DNA from: JAWXBG01 sp044375415
GTDB taxonomy: Bacteria; Bacteroidota; Bacteroidia; Flavobacteriales_D; Sanyastnellaceae
Length of the DNA stretch: 64,000 nucleotides
Assembly: GCA_044375415.1 (NCBI GenBank)
Contig: JBILMS010000002.1
Span: 1-64,000 of the forward strand
Direction: 5' to 3'
The position numbers and the translations under genes were made by a program. The notes beneath the pieces are model-generated. The model was given only the letters and a program-made list of their open reading frames with translations, ran no database searches and had not been told where the DNA came from. Shown piece after piece: positions 31,824 to 41,184 of this stretch. Positions within the stretch are counted from its first letter, which is position 1. Each line of letters opens with the position of its first letter.

Positions 31824-33086
31824 TCACACGGCATCCGTTTCTGATGCTTCGTCGTCGGATTGCTCCCACTGACTTTCGTCCCAATAAGGGGTGGGCGTGT
31901 ACGGATATCGTTCCATGTGAATATTGCGAACACGCTTAAAAAGTACCTGTCGCAAAAGATCCATTCCATCCTTTCGAATGGCGGAAATAAAAAGTACGTC
32001 CTGACCTTCCAATCGAGCCATCCAGGTCTTTTTCCAATCTTCCAGACTCCAATTTTCTTGTGTCACCTCTGTTAGGTCATCTGCATCTTTCTGAGTGTAT
32101 TTGAATGCGTCGACTTTGTTGAAGACCACGATCATCGGTTTATCCCCCGATCCAATATCCTGAAGTGTCTCATTGACCACAGTAAAGTGATCTTCGAATT
32201 GTGGGTGCGAAATATCTACTACATGAATTAATAAGTCGGCCTCACGAGTTTCGTCAAGCGTACTCTTAAAAGATTCAATCAACTGGTGAGGTAGTTTCCG
32301 AATAAAACCTACGGTATCTGTTAAGAGAAAGGGAAGGTTATTCATCACCACTTTTCGCACGGTAGTATCGAGTGTAGCAAACAATTTGTTTTCGGCAAAC
32401 ACTTCACTTTTACTCAATCGTGTCATCAATGTGCTCTTGCCCACGTTGGTGTATCCAACCAAGGCAACGCGCACCATTTCACCTCTATTACTTCGCTGCG
32501 TTGATTTCTGTTTGTCGATGATTTGCAGTTGCTTTTTAAGAAATGAAATTCGATCGCGCACAATCCGTCGGTCCGTTTCAATTTCTTGCTCACCGGGTCC
32601 GCGCATTCCGATACCGCCTTTCTGTCGCTCCAAGTGGCTCCACATTCTGGTAAGTCGTGGCAACATATACTCGTATTGCGCCAATTCAACCTGTGTGCGA
32701 GCATTAGAGGTTCGAGCTCTGCTAGCAAAAATGTCGAGGATCAAATTACTTCTATCGAGTATTTTGATCTTCTTCTTATCGTCGTCATTAAAAATCTTTT
32801 CCAAGTTTCGCAACTGTGAAGGCGCGAGTTCATCGTCGAAAATGATCATATCGACTTCCTTCTCCAAGACATATAATTTGATCTCTTCTATTTTACCGCT
32901 ACCGACGAATGTTCTGGAATCCGGGTGATCTAAGACTTGCGTAAACTGTTTTATACAATTAGCACCGGCCGTTTCCGCTAAAAAAGCCAATTCGGCAAGA
33001 TATTCATCGACTTGCTCGCGCGATTGCTGGCGGGTTACTATGCCAATGAGGATACAATTTTCCTTTGGTATTTCGGTACTGATCAA
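31824..33086 (-). CDS. hflX: Ribosome-associated GTPase HflX
   Basis: 420 aa. The N-terminal HflX-specific domain contains FVGSGKIEEI (~58) and FDDELAPSQLRNLE (~80), followed by RARTSNARTQVELAQYEYMLPRL and the Gly-rich GGIGMRGPGE. The G domain has the P-loop GYTNVGKSTL (~209-218), DTVGFIRKLP (G3) and FNKVD (G4, ~300). A C-terminal tail is acidic. HflX splits stalled 100S/70S ribosomes under stress. The start is a TTG at 33086, because no ATG lies near the conserved N-terminus. The 169-bp gap to the aminotransferase contains a small palindrome overlapping the stop (ACATGAT-CGGA-ATCATGT). Confidence 0.95.
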   Translation of the reverse strand: MISTEIPKENCILIGIVTRQQSREQVDEYLAELAFLAETAGANCIKQFTQVLDHPDSRTFVGSGKIEEIKLYVLEKEVDMIIFDDELAPSQLRNLEKIFNDDDKKKIKILDRSNLILDIFASRARTSNARTQVELAQYEYMLPRLTRMWSHLERQKGGIGMRGPGEQEIETDRRIVRDRISFLKKQLQIIDKQKSTQRSNRGEMVRVALVGYTNVGKSTLMTRLSKSEVFAENKLFATLDTTVRKVVMNNLPFLLTDTVGFIRKLPHQLIESFKSTLDETREADLLIHVVDISHPQFEDHFTVVNETLQDIGSGDKPMIVVFNKVDAFKYTQKDADDLTEVTQENWSLEDWKKTWMARLEGQDVLFISAIRKDGMDLLRQVLFKRVRNIHMERYPYTPTPYWDESQWEQSDDEASETDAV

Positions 33087-33136
33087 TGTCTTTAGTTACA
33101 ATGTGCAATTGGGAGCACGGGGTTAGTTCAAAGTAA

Positions 33137-33502
33137 TTAGCGCGGCGCACGTAGCGCAATAGCAAAATCAGTTAGCGCATCAATTTGTTCTTGATTGAGA
33201 ATATCTTTTTGGGGAGGCATCGTGCCATAACCATACAAAATTCTATTCATCACCTCTTCTCTTGAGAGTACACTCGCCCTCAAATCTTTCGCCCCTGCAT
33301 TTTGCATAGAACCGTCGGGCCCATGACAAATACCACACTTAGCGATATATAATCTTTGCACCAAAACCGGGTCTGTTATGGGTCCGCTATTTGGATCCGG
33401 AACTTGCTCTCCGCCTCCGGCACATGATAAAATAGAAATCAGAATAGAAATCAGGCTGATTAAAACCAACCGCTGGCAATACCCATTTGTCTGAAGGGCC
33501 AT
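33137..33502 (-). CDS. Lipoprotein-type c-type cytochrome
   Basis: 121 aa from ATG 33502. A longer reading begins at 33571, but this start gives a proper lipobox: the hydrophobic LVLISLISILISILSC ends at Cys27. The single heme c motif is CGICH (Cys56-His60). A downstream Met in MPPQKDIL (~95) fits as the axial ligand, and the protein ends ALTDFAIALRAPR. It is a mono-heme electron carrier anchored to the membrane and facing the periplasm. The gene overlaps the end of the upstream membrane-protein gene by 43 bp. This pair probably works together in electron transfer. Confidence 0.88.
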   Translation of the reverse strand: MALQTNGYCQRLVLISLISILISILSCAGGGEQVPDPNSGPITDPVLVQRLYIAKCGICHGPDGSMQNAGAKDLRASVLSREEVMNRILYGYGTMPPQKDILNQEQIDALTDFAIALRAPR

Positions 33503-33930
33503 GGAATCATTAATAAAATAATAAGTAATGCTATCGTGTAATAGACGAGTATGAATCTGTGTTTTGCCCAATGACTCACCTGCTTTTTGGATCTGCTATA
33601 ACCAATCGTTACAAGCACTGCAGCCAGTATCATGCCCACCATGTGCTCGACAGCCCAGAACCGACTTACCGTATCGCTCATCACTTTTCCGGCCTGAAGA
33701 ATTGTCTGAATCTTTGGACTGATGAAATAAATGATGATACCAATCAAAATCTGTGTGTGTAATGAAATAAGGCTAAACAAAGCCAACTTCCGGTCGGCAT
33801 CGTCTTCCGGTTTATACATTCTAACCACGCTGTCCACTATAGTCACAAGCATTAATACAAGCACTACATAGCGAAGTACAGAGTGCACATCAACCAGTAC
33901 TTTGTGAATTTCAGGAGCAATTTCGTTCAT
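33460..33930 (-). CDS. Four-helix membrane protein of the Bacteroidota 'cytochrome B' type
   Basis: 156 aa with four predicted membrane helices (VLRYVVLVLMLVTIVDSVVR; LFSLISLHTQILIGIIIYFIS; MVGMILAAVLVTIGYS; YYTIALLIILLMIPWPF). The HSVLRY, SLHTQIL and VEHMVGM histidines, one per helix, fit a heme-binding or quinone-interacting role. Homologues in Flavobacteriia are often called cytochrome B, but that function is not established here. It is directly upstream of and overlaps a cytochrome c lipoprotein gene, which supports a redox role. The promoter box at 33953-33960 precedes it, and it is divergent from the DUF4286 gene. Confidence 0.72.
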   Translation of the reverse strand: MNEIAPEIHKVLVDVHSVLRYVVLVLMLVTIVDSVVRMYKPEDDADRKLALFSLISLHTQILIGIIIYFISPKIQTILQAGKVMSDTVSRFWAVEHMVGMILAAVLVTIGYSRSKKQVSHWAKHRFILVYYTIALLIILLMIPWPFRQMGIASGWF

Positions 33931-33952
33931 ATTCTCTTTTTTTACGCTTGGT

Positions 33953-33980
33953 CAAACATACTGCAAAATCATAAGTTCAA
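33953..33980 (-). promoter_or_regulatory. Promoter of the membrane-protein/cytochrome c pair
   Basis: On the minus strand TATGTTTG (33960 to 33953) matches TAnnTTTG exactly, with TTG at 33980 to 33978, 17 bp upstream. The ATG at 33930 is 22 bp downstream. Confidence 0.6.
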
Positions 33981-34027
33981 GCCCTCTTCCTTTCAAAATA
34001 TTCAGTCGGATTGCCTTCCTTTGCAAC

Positions 34028-34342
34028 ATGAATGAAGTTTTTTACAATGTAACTGTAAGCCTCGATCCCACCATTGAACAGGATTGGCTTCAATGGATGA
34101 AAGAGAAACACATACCTGATGTTCTTTCAACGGGAATGTTTCTTCAAAGCAAAATACTTCGAATTCGAGGATTTGAAGAAAATGGTGTGACCTACGCCAT
34201 TCAATACCGCTTGGCGTCTATGGACCATTTAAACCAATACCAAAGCGAATTTGCTCCTGTTTTACAAGCCGATCACTTCAACCGATATGGCGAAAAAGCA
34301 ATTGCCTTTCGAACAATTCTTGAAATCATCGAGGAGTTTTAA
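34028..34342 (+). CDS. DUF4286 family protein
   Basis: 104 aa. It follows the Bacteroidota DUF4286 pattern: YNVTVSLDPTIEQDWLQWMKEKHIPDVLSTGMF (residues ~7-39) and ILRIRGFEENGVTYAIQYR (~45-63), ending near FRTILEI. The protein is small, cytosolic and probably alpha/beta ferredoxin-like. No function is known. The start context (TTCCTTTGCAACATG) includes a near-match to the -7 box, so a very short leader is possible. It converges with the PKD-protein gene, with only 7 bp between the stops. Confidence 0.85.
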   Translation: MNEVFYNVTVSLDPTIEQDWLQWMKEKHIPDVLSTGMFLQSKILRIRGFEENGVTYAIQYRLASMDHLNQYQSEFAPVLQADHFNRYGEKAIAFRTILEIIEEF

Positions 34343-34349
34343 AAATTGT

Positions 34350-37300
34350 CTATTGGACGAAAAAATGGATTGACCTAATTTTGTCTTTCCAACGTACCGA
34401 GGCGATGTACGACCCGGATGCAAGGCCGTGCACATCGAAATTATAGGTGTGTAAACCCGCCTTTTCCCCTTTGATTTCAGCCGATTGAATCCGTGTTCCG
34501 GATGAACCTATTAATTCTATACCTATATCTCCATCTCCGGGAACAACATAACGTAGAGTAACTTCATTTGCACCGGTGTAAAATAGATTATACAATTCAA
34601 AAACATCCGTGCTCAAGGCTTTGCACCTGACATTATCTACCTCATTTGTTTCCGTAAAACCGGTTTGATTGGCTTCTGCCGTAATACAGACATAAGGATC
34701 ATTGCCTTCTTGTTGACTCATTCCCGATTCAAATTGATAGACCAATAATTGACCGGGATTCAATACGCCATCCCACCACTCTGTTATAGGTGAGTCGCCC
34801 CCCTGCTGCCATTGTAAGCGCATGTGACGCACTTTAAAATTACTGTTGTTTACCAACCAAGCTATTGGTCTTCCTGCATTGTCGCATGATATCTGTTCTA
34901 CAACAATATCCAAGACGGGTTCCGCAATTAAAATACTCGTATAGGCAGTATCCGTGCATCCATAATCATTCGTTGTTACTAATGCTATCACATATGAGCC
35001 ATTTGTAGTATAGGTATGAGACATGTCGAATCCAAATGCGTTTGGACCATCTCCAAAAAACCATTCGTATTGTGTTCCCGTACTTCCGGTGGCATCGTAC
35101 TCCACATAAAGCGGGGCCGCGCCTATTTGAGGAGAAAACGTGAATACAGCCTCCGGTTTTGGCCATACAGGTATTGATTGGGTGATAGCTGAAATGCACC
35201 CCTCTTGCGTAGTTACCTCAAGGCTCATAGAATACAAGCCTTCGGCGTCAAACGTGTAATACCAAAATTGATCCGTTGATATATCAACGTCTTCTAAAAT
35301 CCAATCGTATGAAGTGATTACATAGCCTGTTTCCACCTCGGCTGCAAAAGCCTGTGGCTGACCAATACAAGCATTAAGGGTGCTAAAATCAATGATCGGA
35401 GGCGATAAGACCGTAACAACCTGAATCATCGTATCCCGACAACCATTTTGAGCCAACGCAATTAATCGCACGGAATAATCTCCCTCTTGCGAATAAAAAT
35501 GCGAAGGTGACGCTAGAAATGAACCGGTGCCATCATCAAACAACCACGCATAATTTTGGATCGGACCGCTTTGCGAATCATCTATTGTTTCGACAAAATA
35601 TGTGAGATTACCCAGACAAACACCGTCGACTGTATAATCAACTTGAGGAGCCGATAACACTTGAACAGGCAATTGCAAAGTGGAAATACATCCATACTCC
35701 GAAACTACTGTATGTACAACGTCATGAAAACCGGAAACAAGAGGTCCGTATTCCACTAAATTCCCATTCGTTGATATATCATTTATCTCCCACTCGTACG
35801 AAATAATTTCTCCATCAAGGGAACTCGCACCACTTTCCAATTCAAAGGTCTCATTATTACAGGGTGAAGGAAGTTCAAACGCAATGGATGGAATACTATG
35901 AATAATGATCGATTGCTCGTAAAAGCCGGAACATCCTTCTACTGAAACTGCTTCCAACAAAACATCATATTCTCCTGCACTGAGGTATGTATGCGAACTA
36001 CTCATTCCGCCACCCGAGCTAAGGTCACCATAACTCCAGATCCAATCAGTTATAGTAGATCCCGATAGATTTTCAGCTTCAAAAAAAGTGAGGCTCTCTT
36101 CACAGAATTGGTCCGCAATAAAAGTGATTTCAGGCGCTACTCCAATCACATCAACAGTAACTGTGTCATAAGCTATGCAATCATTTTCATTCTGCGCAAT
36201 TAAAGAGTAGTCACCGCTTTCGGTTATTAACAAAGCGTCCTCTTCCGAACCTGTATTCCATAACCACGAAACAGGCATGTCCGATTCGGGGGTAATCGTT
36301 ATCGTATTTCCACTGCACAATTCAACGTCACTTCCCAGAGAAACTTGGACGGGAAAATCATCTACTTCGACATAGATGTATGTATTCACAGTGCAACCAA
36401 ATTCGTCGGTAATAAGCAGATCTATCGAGCCTTCTTCTGTTGAAGTAAAGGTTGATTCGGATGACAAATCGGGCCATTGGATTGTAAACAGTACCTCATC
36501 CAAATTGGTGTCCCAAGTGTAGGCCTGTCCTTCACAAATCAAAACGCTATCGGGTTCGGTATTCCCCGGGAATTGGGCATAGACCGTGTCCTGAATAATA
36601 CGTCCAAATAAATCCTGTACTTCCAGTGTATACAAACCTGTATTGTTCACTTCCGTGCATTCTGTAATAGCACCATTGGACCATTGATAACTTTCAAATC
36701 CGGGTGCTGCACAAATTTCAATCGGGCAGAAACTATCATTCGACTGCACGTCAGCCAAAGCATAAAATTCGGGGCCATATCGATCGGCCAGATACAATTC
36801 AACCTGTTCTATTTGTGCGGGGTCTAATACCTCGGAAAATAAAATCAACTCCAAGAGATCGCCATCCCAAACCCGCTCATACAATTGGCGATCTACCACA
36901 ATGCTACTCGCAGAGGTGTTCCCGGTTGTAGCTAAAGAAATAATAGAAAAGTCGGTTGGAACTAATGAAGTTGTGCCATCTATTTGTTGAAAGTTCACAC
37001 GAGTAATTCCGTCGCGAACTTCCGGAGCCGACAATGTGGGATGCCACATGACTTTCGAAGGCCCGCGCAAAAAATCGTATTGACTATAATGGCCCAATAA
37101 ACATCTCGGATAAACGCTATCTGCTGTAACATCTTCTTTTATAACCCAAAAAACAGTGCGGACATTATTGATCTCGGTGAAATCCAAAAAGTCATTGGAT
37201 CCATCGAATCGAACAGCCGGAAACCCATTCAAGACATCGGCAACCCAACTTGGCCGAAGGCTCCCTGCAAAAACGGAAGCATCATTGTTGTTTCCACTTT

Positions 37301-37457
37301 GGTCTTCCCAAAGCAACACATTATTTCCCTCCAACGTAATTCCGGCATCCGACTTTAACCACAATTCCAGTCCGTTAAAGGCATCCGGAGCTGTTTGCGA
37401 GTGAAGTGTTATCGCATAAAAAACAAAAAATACTGTATTTAAAATATGTCTTTTCAA
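34350..37457 (-). CDS. Surface protein with LamG-like domain, PKD repeats and T9SS C-terminal domain
   Basis: 1035 aa from a TTG start at 37457 that places the signal peptide (MKRHILNTVFFVFYAITLHSQ) at the very N-terminus. Next is a LamG/concanavalin-like domain (GLELWLKSDAG, PAVRFDGSNDFLDF, ELILFSEVLDPAQIEQVELYL; ~25-230). Several Ig/gliding-type strands with short Cys pairs follow. Five PKD-like domains then run from ~430 to ~830 (for example DWIWSYGDLSSGG, NYAWLFDDGTGS, YEWFFGDGPNAFG). A CARDB-like segment precedes the C-terminal ~75 residues, which end in GLASGSYIASVRWKDKIRSI, a type A-like T9SS sorting domain. It is probably a surface-exposed adhesin or glycan-binding protein. Confidence 0.85.
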   Translation of the reverse strand: MKRHILNTVFFVFYAITLHSQTAPDAFNGLELWLKSDAGITLEGNNVLLWEDQSGNNNDASVFAGSLRPSWVADVLNGFPAVRFDGSNDFLDFTEINNVRTVFWVIKEDVTADSVYPRCLLGHYSQYDFLRGPSKVMWHPTLSAPEVRDGITRVNFQQIDGTTSLVPTDFSIISLATTGNTSASSIVVDRQLYERVWDGDLLELILFSEVLDPAQIEQVELYLADRYGPEFYALADVQSNDSFCPIEICAAPGFESYQWSNGAITECTEVNNTGLYTLEVQDLFGRIIQDTVYAQFPGNTEPDSVLICEGQAYTWDTNLDEVLFTIQWPDLSSESTFTSTEEGSIDLLITDEFGCTVNTYIYVEVDDFPVQVSLGSDVELCSGNTITITPESDMPVSWLWNTGSEEDALLITESGDYSLIAQNENDCIAYDTVTVDVIGVAPEITFIADQFCEESLTFFEAENLSGSTITDWIWSYGDLSSGGGMSSSHTYLSAGEYDVLLEAVSVEGCSGFYEQSIIIHSIPSIAFELPSPCNNETFELESGASSLDGEIISYEWEINDISTNGNLVEYGPLVSGFHDVVHTVVSEYGCISTLQLPVQVLSAPQVDYTVDGVCLGNLTYFVETIDDSQSGPIQNYAWLFDDGTGSFLASPSHFYSQEGDYSVRLIALAQNGCRDTMIQVVTVLSPPIIDFSTLNACIGQPQAFAAEVETGYVITSYDWILEDVDISTDQFWYYTFDAEGLYSMSLEVTTQEGCISAITQSIPVWPKPEAVFTFSPQIGAAPLYVEYDATGSTGTQYEWFFGDGPNAFGFDMSHTYTTNGSYVIALVTTNDYGCTDTAYTSILIAEPVLDIVVEQISCDNAGRPIAWLVNNSNFKVRHMRLQWQQGGDSPITEWWDGVLNPGQLLVYQFESGMSQQEGNDPYVCITAEANQTGFTETNEVDNVRCKALSTDVFELYNLFYTGANEVTLRYVVPGDGDIGIELIGSSGTRIQSAEIKGEKAGLHTYNFDVHGLASGSYIASVRWKDKIRSIHFFVQ

Positions 37458-37501
37458 CGCGAGGTGAAATTAATCTCTAAGTGCATATTCATTCAATGAC
37501 C

Positions 37502-37509
37502 TACTTTTG
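37502..37509 (+). promoter_or_regulatory. Candidate -7 box of the flippase gene
   Basis: TACTTTTG matches TAnnTTTG exactly and lies 28 bp upstream of the ATG at 37538. No well-spaced TTG was found. Confidence 0.4.
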
Positions 37510-37537
37510 TTTTTAACATGAGCTATTCACAAAAGGG

Positions 37538-38926
37538 ATGATTGAAGGCTGGCGTAAGCGATTTTCCGAAATATACGGCGCATTGCGGACGGATGGTTCA
37601 TTCGTGCAAAATTCGATGCTCATGTTTTCGTCTTCCGGTGCATCCATTGCCATCCAATTCGGATTCGCTTTTATTCTCAGCCGTATTTATTCTGAAAACG
37701 ACTACGGGGTTTTTCAAGTGTTCAATTCATACGTCGCCATCTTGGGTAGTATGATTACGTTGAATTACAATCAAGCATTCGTACTCCCTAGAGATGAACG
37801 TCAATTTGCGGCTCTCTTTCAGCTTACGGTTCGCATTGCTCTTCTGATTTGCCTTGTGATTACGGTTTTGTCGCTAGTCGGAGGACGTTGGTTACTCGAA
37901 AAAATGCACCACGAAGAAGTAGGTGTTTGGATTTATCTGGTTGGACCCACGTGCCTGGCTTTGGCTCTCGATCGTATCGTGATAGATATGGCAGTTAGGC
38001 AAAAAGTCTTTAAAAAAATAACTCTTTGGTCCACTGTTTCCACGTTTTTAACCAAAACATTTAATGTCGCTTACGGCAGTATCAACGCCTCCCCTTCGGG
38101 TCTGATAATTACCAATTTACTTTCTTATGCTTTGGAGATGTCATTTTATGCGAAATGGGTTACCAAAAACGTTTGGAAGACTCTAACCCTGCCCGTGAGA
38201 AAAGAGGAGCGCAAAGCAATGGCACGGGAATACAAATCTTTTCCCCTGTACATTTTTCCCGGAAATTTACTCAATACGTTTAGCAACTACCTGCCTCCTG
38301 TGATGCTCGCCACTCTCGGTTACGGCTTCGACATGGTCGGCTTTTATGGTTATGCCATTTTGGTTTTAGATCTCCCTATTCGCCTTATGGGAAGTGGTGT
38401 TAGCTCTGTATTTCTTCCTAAGGCAAACGACTTGCTGGCAGAAAGACCCGATGAGTTGGGTCCTGCCACTTGGCGACTATTTAAAAATATGATGTTGCTT
38501 TCGGTAGCTGCGGTCGGTTTCATATTTGTTGTAGGCGAACCGCTATACTCCCTATGCTTCTCCGAGCGTTGGGCCCCCGCTGGAAGACTAGCAGAAATTC
38601 TTACGATTTATTATTTCTTTCGACTAGTCAGTGCTCCGCTCACTGTGTTGTTCAACGTTCTGCGAAGAGAAAAAGAATTTCTCATTTTTCAGTTTAGTCT
38701 GCTCATTATTCGAGTTGTAAGCTTGATCGGTGGAGCCAGCGTCACGTCCGACTTTTATGAACTCATGCAAATATTCAGTATTGCAAATGCCATCGCTTAT
38801 TTTGGATTATGTATCTGGATATTCAGACTTGTAAAAATCCCCCTGGTCAAAGCTATTTCCTTCACATTGATTAGTGGAGTAACCATCTTTACGTTCGGAT
38901 ATATCTTGAAGCAATGGCTGTTTTAG
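37538..38926 (+). CDS. Lipid-linked oligosaccharide flippase, Wzx/MATE-like (polysaccharide biosynthesis protein)
   Basis: 462 aa with about 12 to 14 hydrophobic segments. The N-terminal pattern FVQNSMLMFSSSGASIAIQFGFAFILSRIY followed by FNSYVAILGSMITLNYNQAF is the usual start of Wzx-type and polysaccharide-biosynthesis flippases. Charged loop segments (PRDERQFAAL, VRKEERKAMAREYKSF) fit the cytoplasmic side. It should flip polysaccharide repeat units across the inner membrane. It shares the region with an ABC-type exporter (wzm/wzt at 50-52 kb), so two separate pathways may operate. It is followed by a repeat-rich spacer. Confidence 0.9.
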   Translation: MIEGWRKRFSEIYGALRTDGSFVQNSMLMFSSSGASIAIQFGFAFILSRIYSENDYGVFQVFNSYVAILGSMITLNYNQAFVLPRDERQFAALFQLTVRIALLICLVITVLSLVGGRWLLEKMHHEEVGVWIYLVGPTCLALALDRIVIDMAVRQKVFKKITLWSTVSTFLTKTFNVAYGSINASPSGLIITNLLSYALEMSFYAKWVTKNVWKTLTLPVRKEERKAMAREYKSFPLYIFPGNLLNTFSNYLPPVMLATLGYGFDMVGFYGYAILVLDLPIRLMGSGVSSVFLPKANDLLAERPDELGPATWRLFKNMMLLSVAAVGFIFVVGEPLYSLCFSERWAPAGRLAEILTIYYFFRLVSAPLTVLFNVLRREKEFLIFQFSLLIIRVVSLIGGASVTSDFYELMQIFSIANAIAYFGLCIWIFRLVKIPLVKAISFTLISGVTIFTFGYILKQWLF

Positions 38927-39321
38927 AATCAGTTATGAGTTATGGGTTATGGGTTATGAGTTATGAATTATAAATTATGAATGGGAGCACGTTGGGGTAG
39001 GCGATTTTTCTTCGAAGGTGGTGGGTCGTCCCCCTGAGCTTGTCGTGTCCTTGAGCTTGTCGTGTCCTTGAGCTTGTCGAAAGGGGGTGGGTGATAGGTG
39101 GTGGGTGATAGGTGGTGGGTGATGGGTGGTGGGTGATGGGTCGTCCCCCTGAGCTTGTCGTGTCCTTGAGCTTGTTGAAAGGGGGTGGATGATGGGTTAG
39201 CGGAGGAACGAGGGATGAGGTCTGGGCTTCAGCCCCGAGTGAGCCTCTAAGGTGATGGGTGATCGACCCGAGGGACTTAGAGTCGAAGGATATTGTTATA
39301 AATTGCCCCGGTAAATCCACT
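38927..39321. repeat. Low-complexity spacer with dispersed short repeats
   Basis: A 395-bp gene-free spacer between the flippase and GT4 genes. It starts with GAGTTATGGGTTATGGG-like repeats (38935-38975) and continues with GGTGGTGGGTGATGGG-like units (39085-39140). Two copies of a CCCCTGAGCTTGTCG..CCTTGAGCTTGTCGAAAGG-type element lie at 39027-39087 and 39141-39186. The same element, reverse-complemented, is inserted in the repeat at 53.8 kb. Nothing gene-like was found on either strand. Confidence 0.75.
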
Positions 39322-40452
39322 GTGCTCTTCTTGAAAATCGCAATAAATACCAGACTTCTGCTCCCCAACCAAATGGATGGTATTGGTTGGTTTACCTACG
39401 AGACTGTTCGTCGAATGGTGGCTTCACATCCGGATGTAGAATTTCACTTTCTGTTCGATAGACCCTACGACAAACGTTTTGTTTTTGCTGAAAACGTGAA
39501 AGCACATTATTTGGGTCCACCTGCCCGTCATAGTTTGTTGCAAAAAATGTGGAACAACTACAGCGTACCCTTTATGCTTCGTTCTATCAAACCCGATGTT
39601 TATTTTTCGCCGGACGCGCAACTGAGTCTTCGCACTAATGTAAAACAAGTGCTTGTAATTCACGATTTGAATTTTGAACATTATCCAACAGATATTCCAT
39701 CGCATTACTATCGATATCTCCATACACAATCCCCCAAATTTGCGGATAAAGCAAGTAGAATAATTACCGTGTCGGAGTTTAGTAAACAGGATATAATTTC
39801 ACTTTACAAAATCTCTCCGGATAAAATTGACGTCGCTTGGAATGGCGTGAATGATCTATTCCATCCATTAAATACAATTGATCAAAAAGAGGTGCGAGAA
39901 AAACTAACCGGCGGTAAACCCTACTTCATTTCCGTTGGCAGCATACATCCCAGAAAAAATTTACATCGCTTGCTTCCCGCCTTTGACCAATTCAAAGAAA
40001 GAACCGGGAGTCATTCAAAGTTGGTAGTCGTTGGAAACGCATTCTACTTATCCGAAGAAATTAAATCTGCTCTTCAAAACATGAAGTACAAAGCAGACGT
40101 GATTATGGCCGGACGAATGTTCGCTGATGAACTCAATGAGGCCATTGCTTCTTCGATAGCAAATGTTTATATAAGCTACTTCGAGGGATTTGGAATTCCG
40201 GTTTTGGAAGGATTTAAATGTGGAGTTCCAGTTCTGTCTTCAAACACCAGTTCGATCCCTGAGATTGCTGGAGATGCCGCTCTTCTGATCGACCCATTCA
40301 ATCAAAATGAAATAAGTAATGCCTTGGAAACTCTCGAAACAAATGAAACCTTTCGAGATGAACTCATTGAAAAAGGAAAAAAACGTGTTCAACTTTTCTC
40401 GTGGGACCATACAGCAGAAGTAGTTTGGAATTCACTTATGAAAGTTATTTGA
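39322..40452 (+). CDS. Family 4-type glycosyltransferase
   Basis: 376 aa from GTG 39322 (reading MLFLKIAINTRLLL); a TTG at 39331 (MKIAINTR) is also possible. The open frame extends to 39259, but that part has no family match. The N-terminal Rossmann domain is recognised by QMDGIGWFTYETVRRM. The C-terminal GT4 motifs are PYFISVGSIHPRKNLHRL (~200-217), the SEEIKSALQNM region and FEGFGIPVLEGFKCGVPVLSS (E-x7-E, ~297). It probably adds a sugar to a surface glycan with retention of configuration. It lies 11 bp upstream of rnhB and downstream of the flippase. Confidence 0.88.
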   Translation: MLFLKIAINTRLLLPNQMDGIGWFTYETVRRMVASHPDVEFHFLFDRPYDKRFVFAENVKAHYLGPPARHSLLQKMWNNYSVPFMLRSIKPDVYFSPDAQLSLRTNVKQVLVIHDLNFEHYPTDIPSHYYRYLHTQSPKFADKASRIITVSEFSKQDIISLYKISPDKIDVAWNGVNDLFHPLNTIDQKEVREKLTGGKPYFISVGSIHPRKNLHRLLPAFDQFKERTGSHSKLVVVGNAFYLSEEIKSALQNMKYKADVIMAGRMFADELNEAIASSIANVYISYFEGFGIPVLEGFKCGVPVLSSNTSSIPEIAGDAALLIDPFNQNEISNALETLETNETFRDELIEKGKKRVQLFSWDHTAEVVWNSLMKVI

Positions 40453-40462
40453 TGTAAGAAAA

Positions 40463-41053
40463 ATGTTGAAGGCCTTTTACAACAAAAAATACATTGAAGC
40501 CGGTTGCGACGAGGCCGGTCGAGGCTGTCTGGCGGGACCCGTAGTTGCGGCCGCTGTAATTCTTCCGACAGATTTCTATCATCCCTTATTGAATGATAGC
40601 AAACAACTTTCTCATGAACAACGTTTGCTTCTGAAACCCATCATCATGGAGTACTCACTTGCTTGGGCTATTGCCGAAGTTGATAATCATGAAATAGATA
40701 AAATTAATATTCTGAACGCCTCTATTCTCGCAATGCACAAATGTGTAGATCAATTAAATGTTCGACCTGATCTACTTTTAATAGATGGCAATCGATTCAA
40801 AGCCTATCCTGGAATTGCGCATCTATGTGCCATAAAAGGCGATGCCACTTTCGCAAGTATCGCTGCAGCTTCAGTGCTTGCCAAAACCCATCGGGATGAA
40901 GTAATGGATACACTGCATCAAGTCCATCCTGAGTATCGCTGGAGTAATAACAAAGGGTACCCAACTATTGATCACAGATCTGCCATTGCTAAACACGGCA
41001 CTACAAATCATCATCGTTTGAGTTTTCGTTTGTTAAAGGAAGAAGAGATTTAA
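40463..41053 (+). CDS. rnhB: Ribonuclease HII
   Basis: 196 aa. The catalytic acidic pair is D16-E17 in AGCDEAGRGCLAGPVVAAAV. A third acidic residue is in LLIDGNRF (~110), and the fourth is the Asp in VLAKTHRDEVM (~142). This is a complete RNase HII that removes ribonucleotides from RNA/DNA hybrids. It is separated by 10 bp from the upstream glycosyltransferase gene. Its location in a glycan locus is incidental. It converges with asnB. Confidence 0.95.
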   Translation: MLKAFYNKKYIEAGCDEAGRGCLAGPVVAAAVILPTDFYHPLLNDSKQLSHEQRLLLKPIIMEYSLAWAIAEVDNHEIDKINILNASILAMHKCVDQLNVRPDLLLIDGNRFKAYPGIAHLCAIKGDATFASIAAASVLAKTHRDEVMDTLHQVHPEYRWSNNKGYPTIDHRSAIAKHGTTNHHRLSFRLLKEEEI

Positions 41054-41184
41054 AAAGAAATTCGAGTTTATAATTTCCTTAAAATTGATTTAGATCTTCA
41101 CCAAGTGTTTCGCCATTCCCTGCCTGGCTTTACAACTATTCTTTGTTCCTTCAAAATCCTCCGAACTCTGCGGTTTCAAATAAC

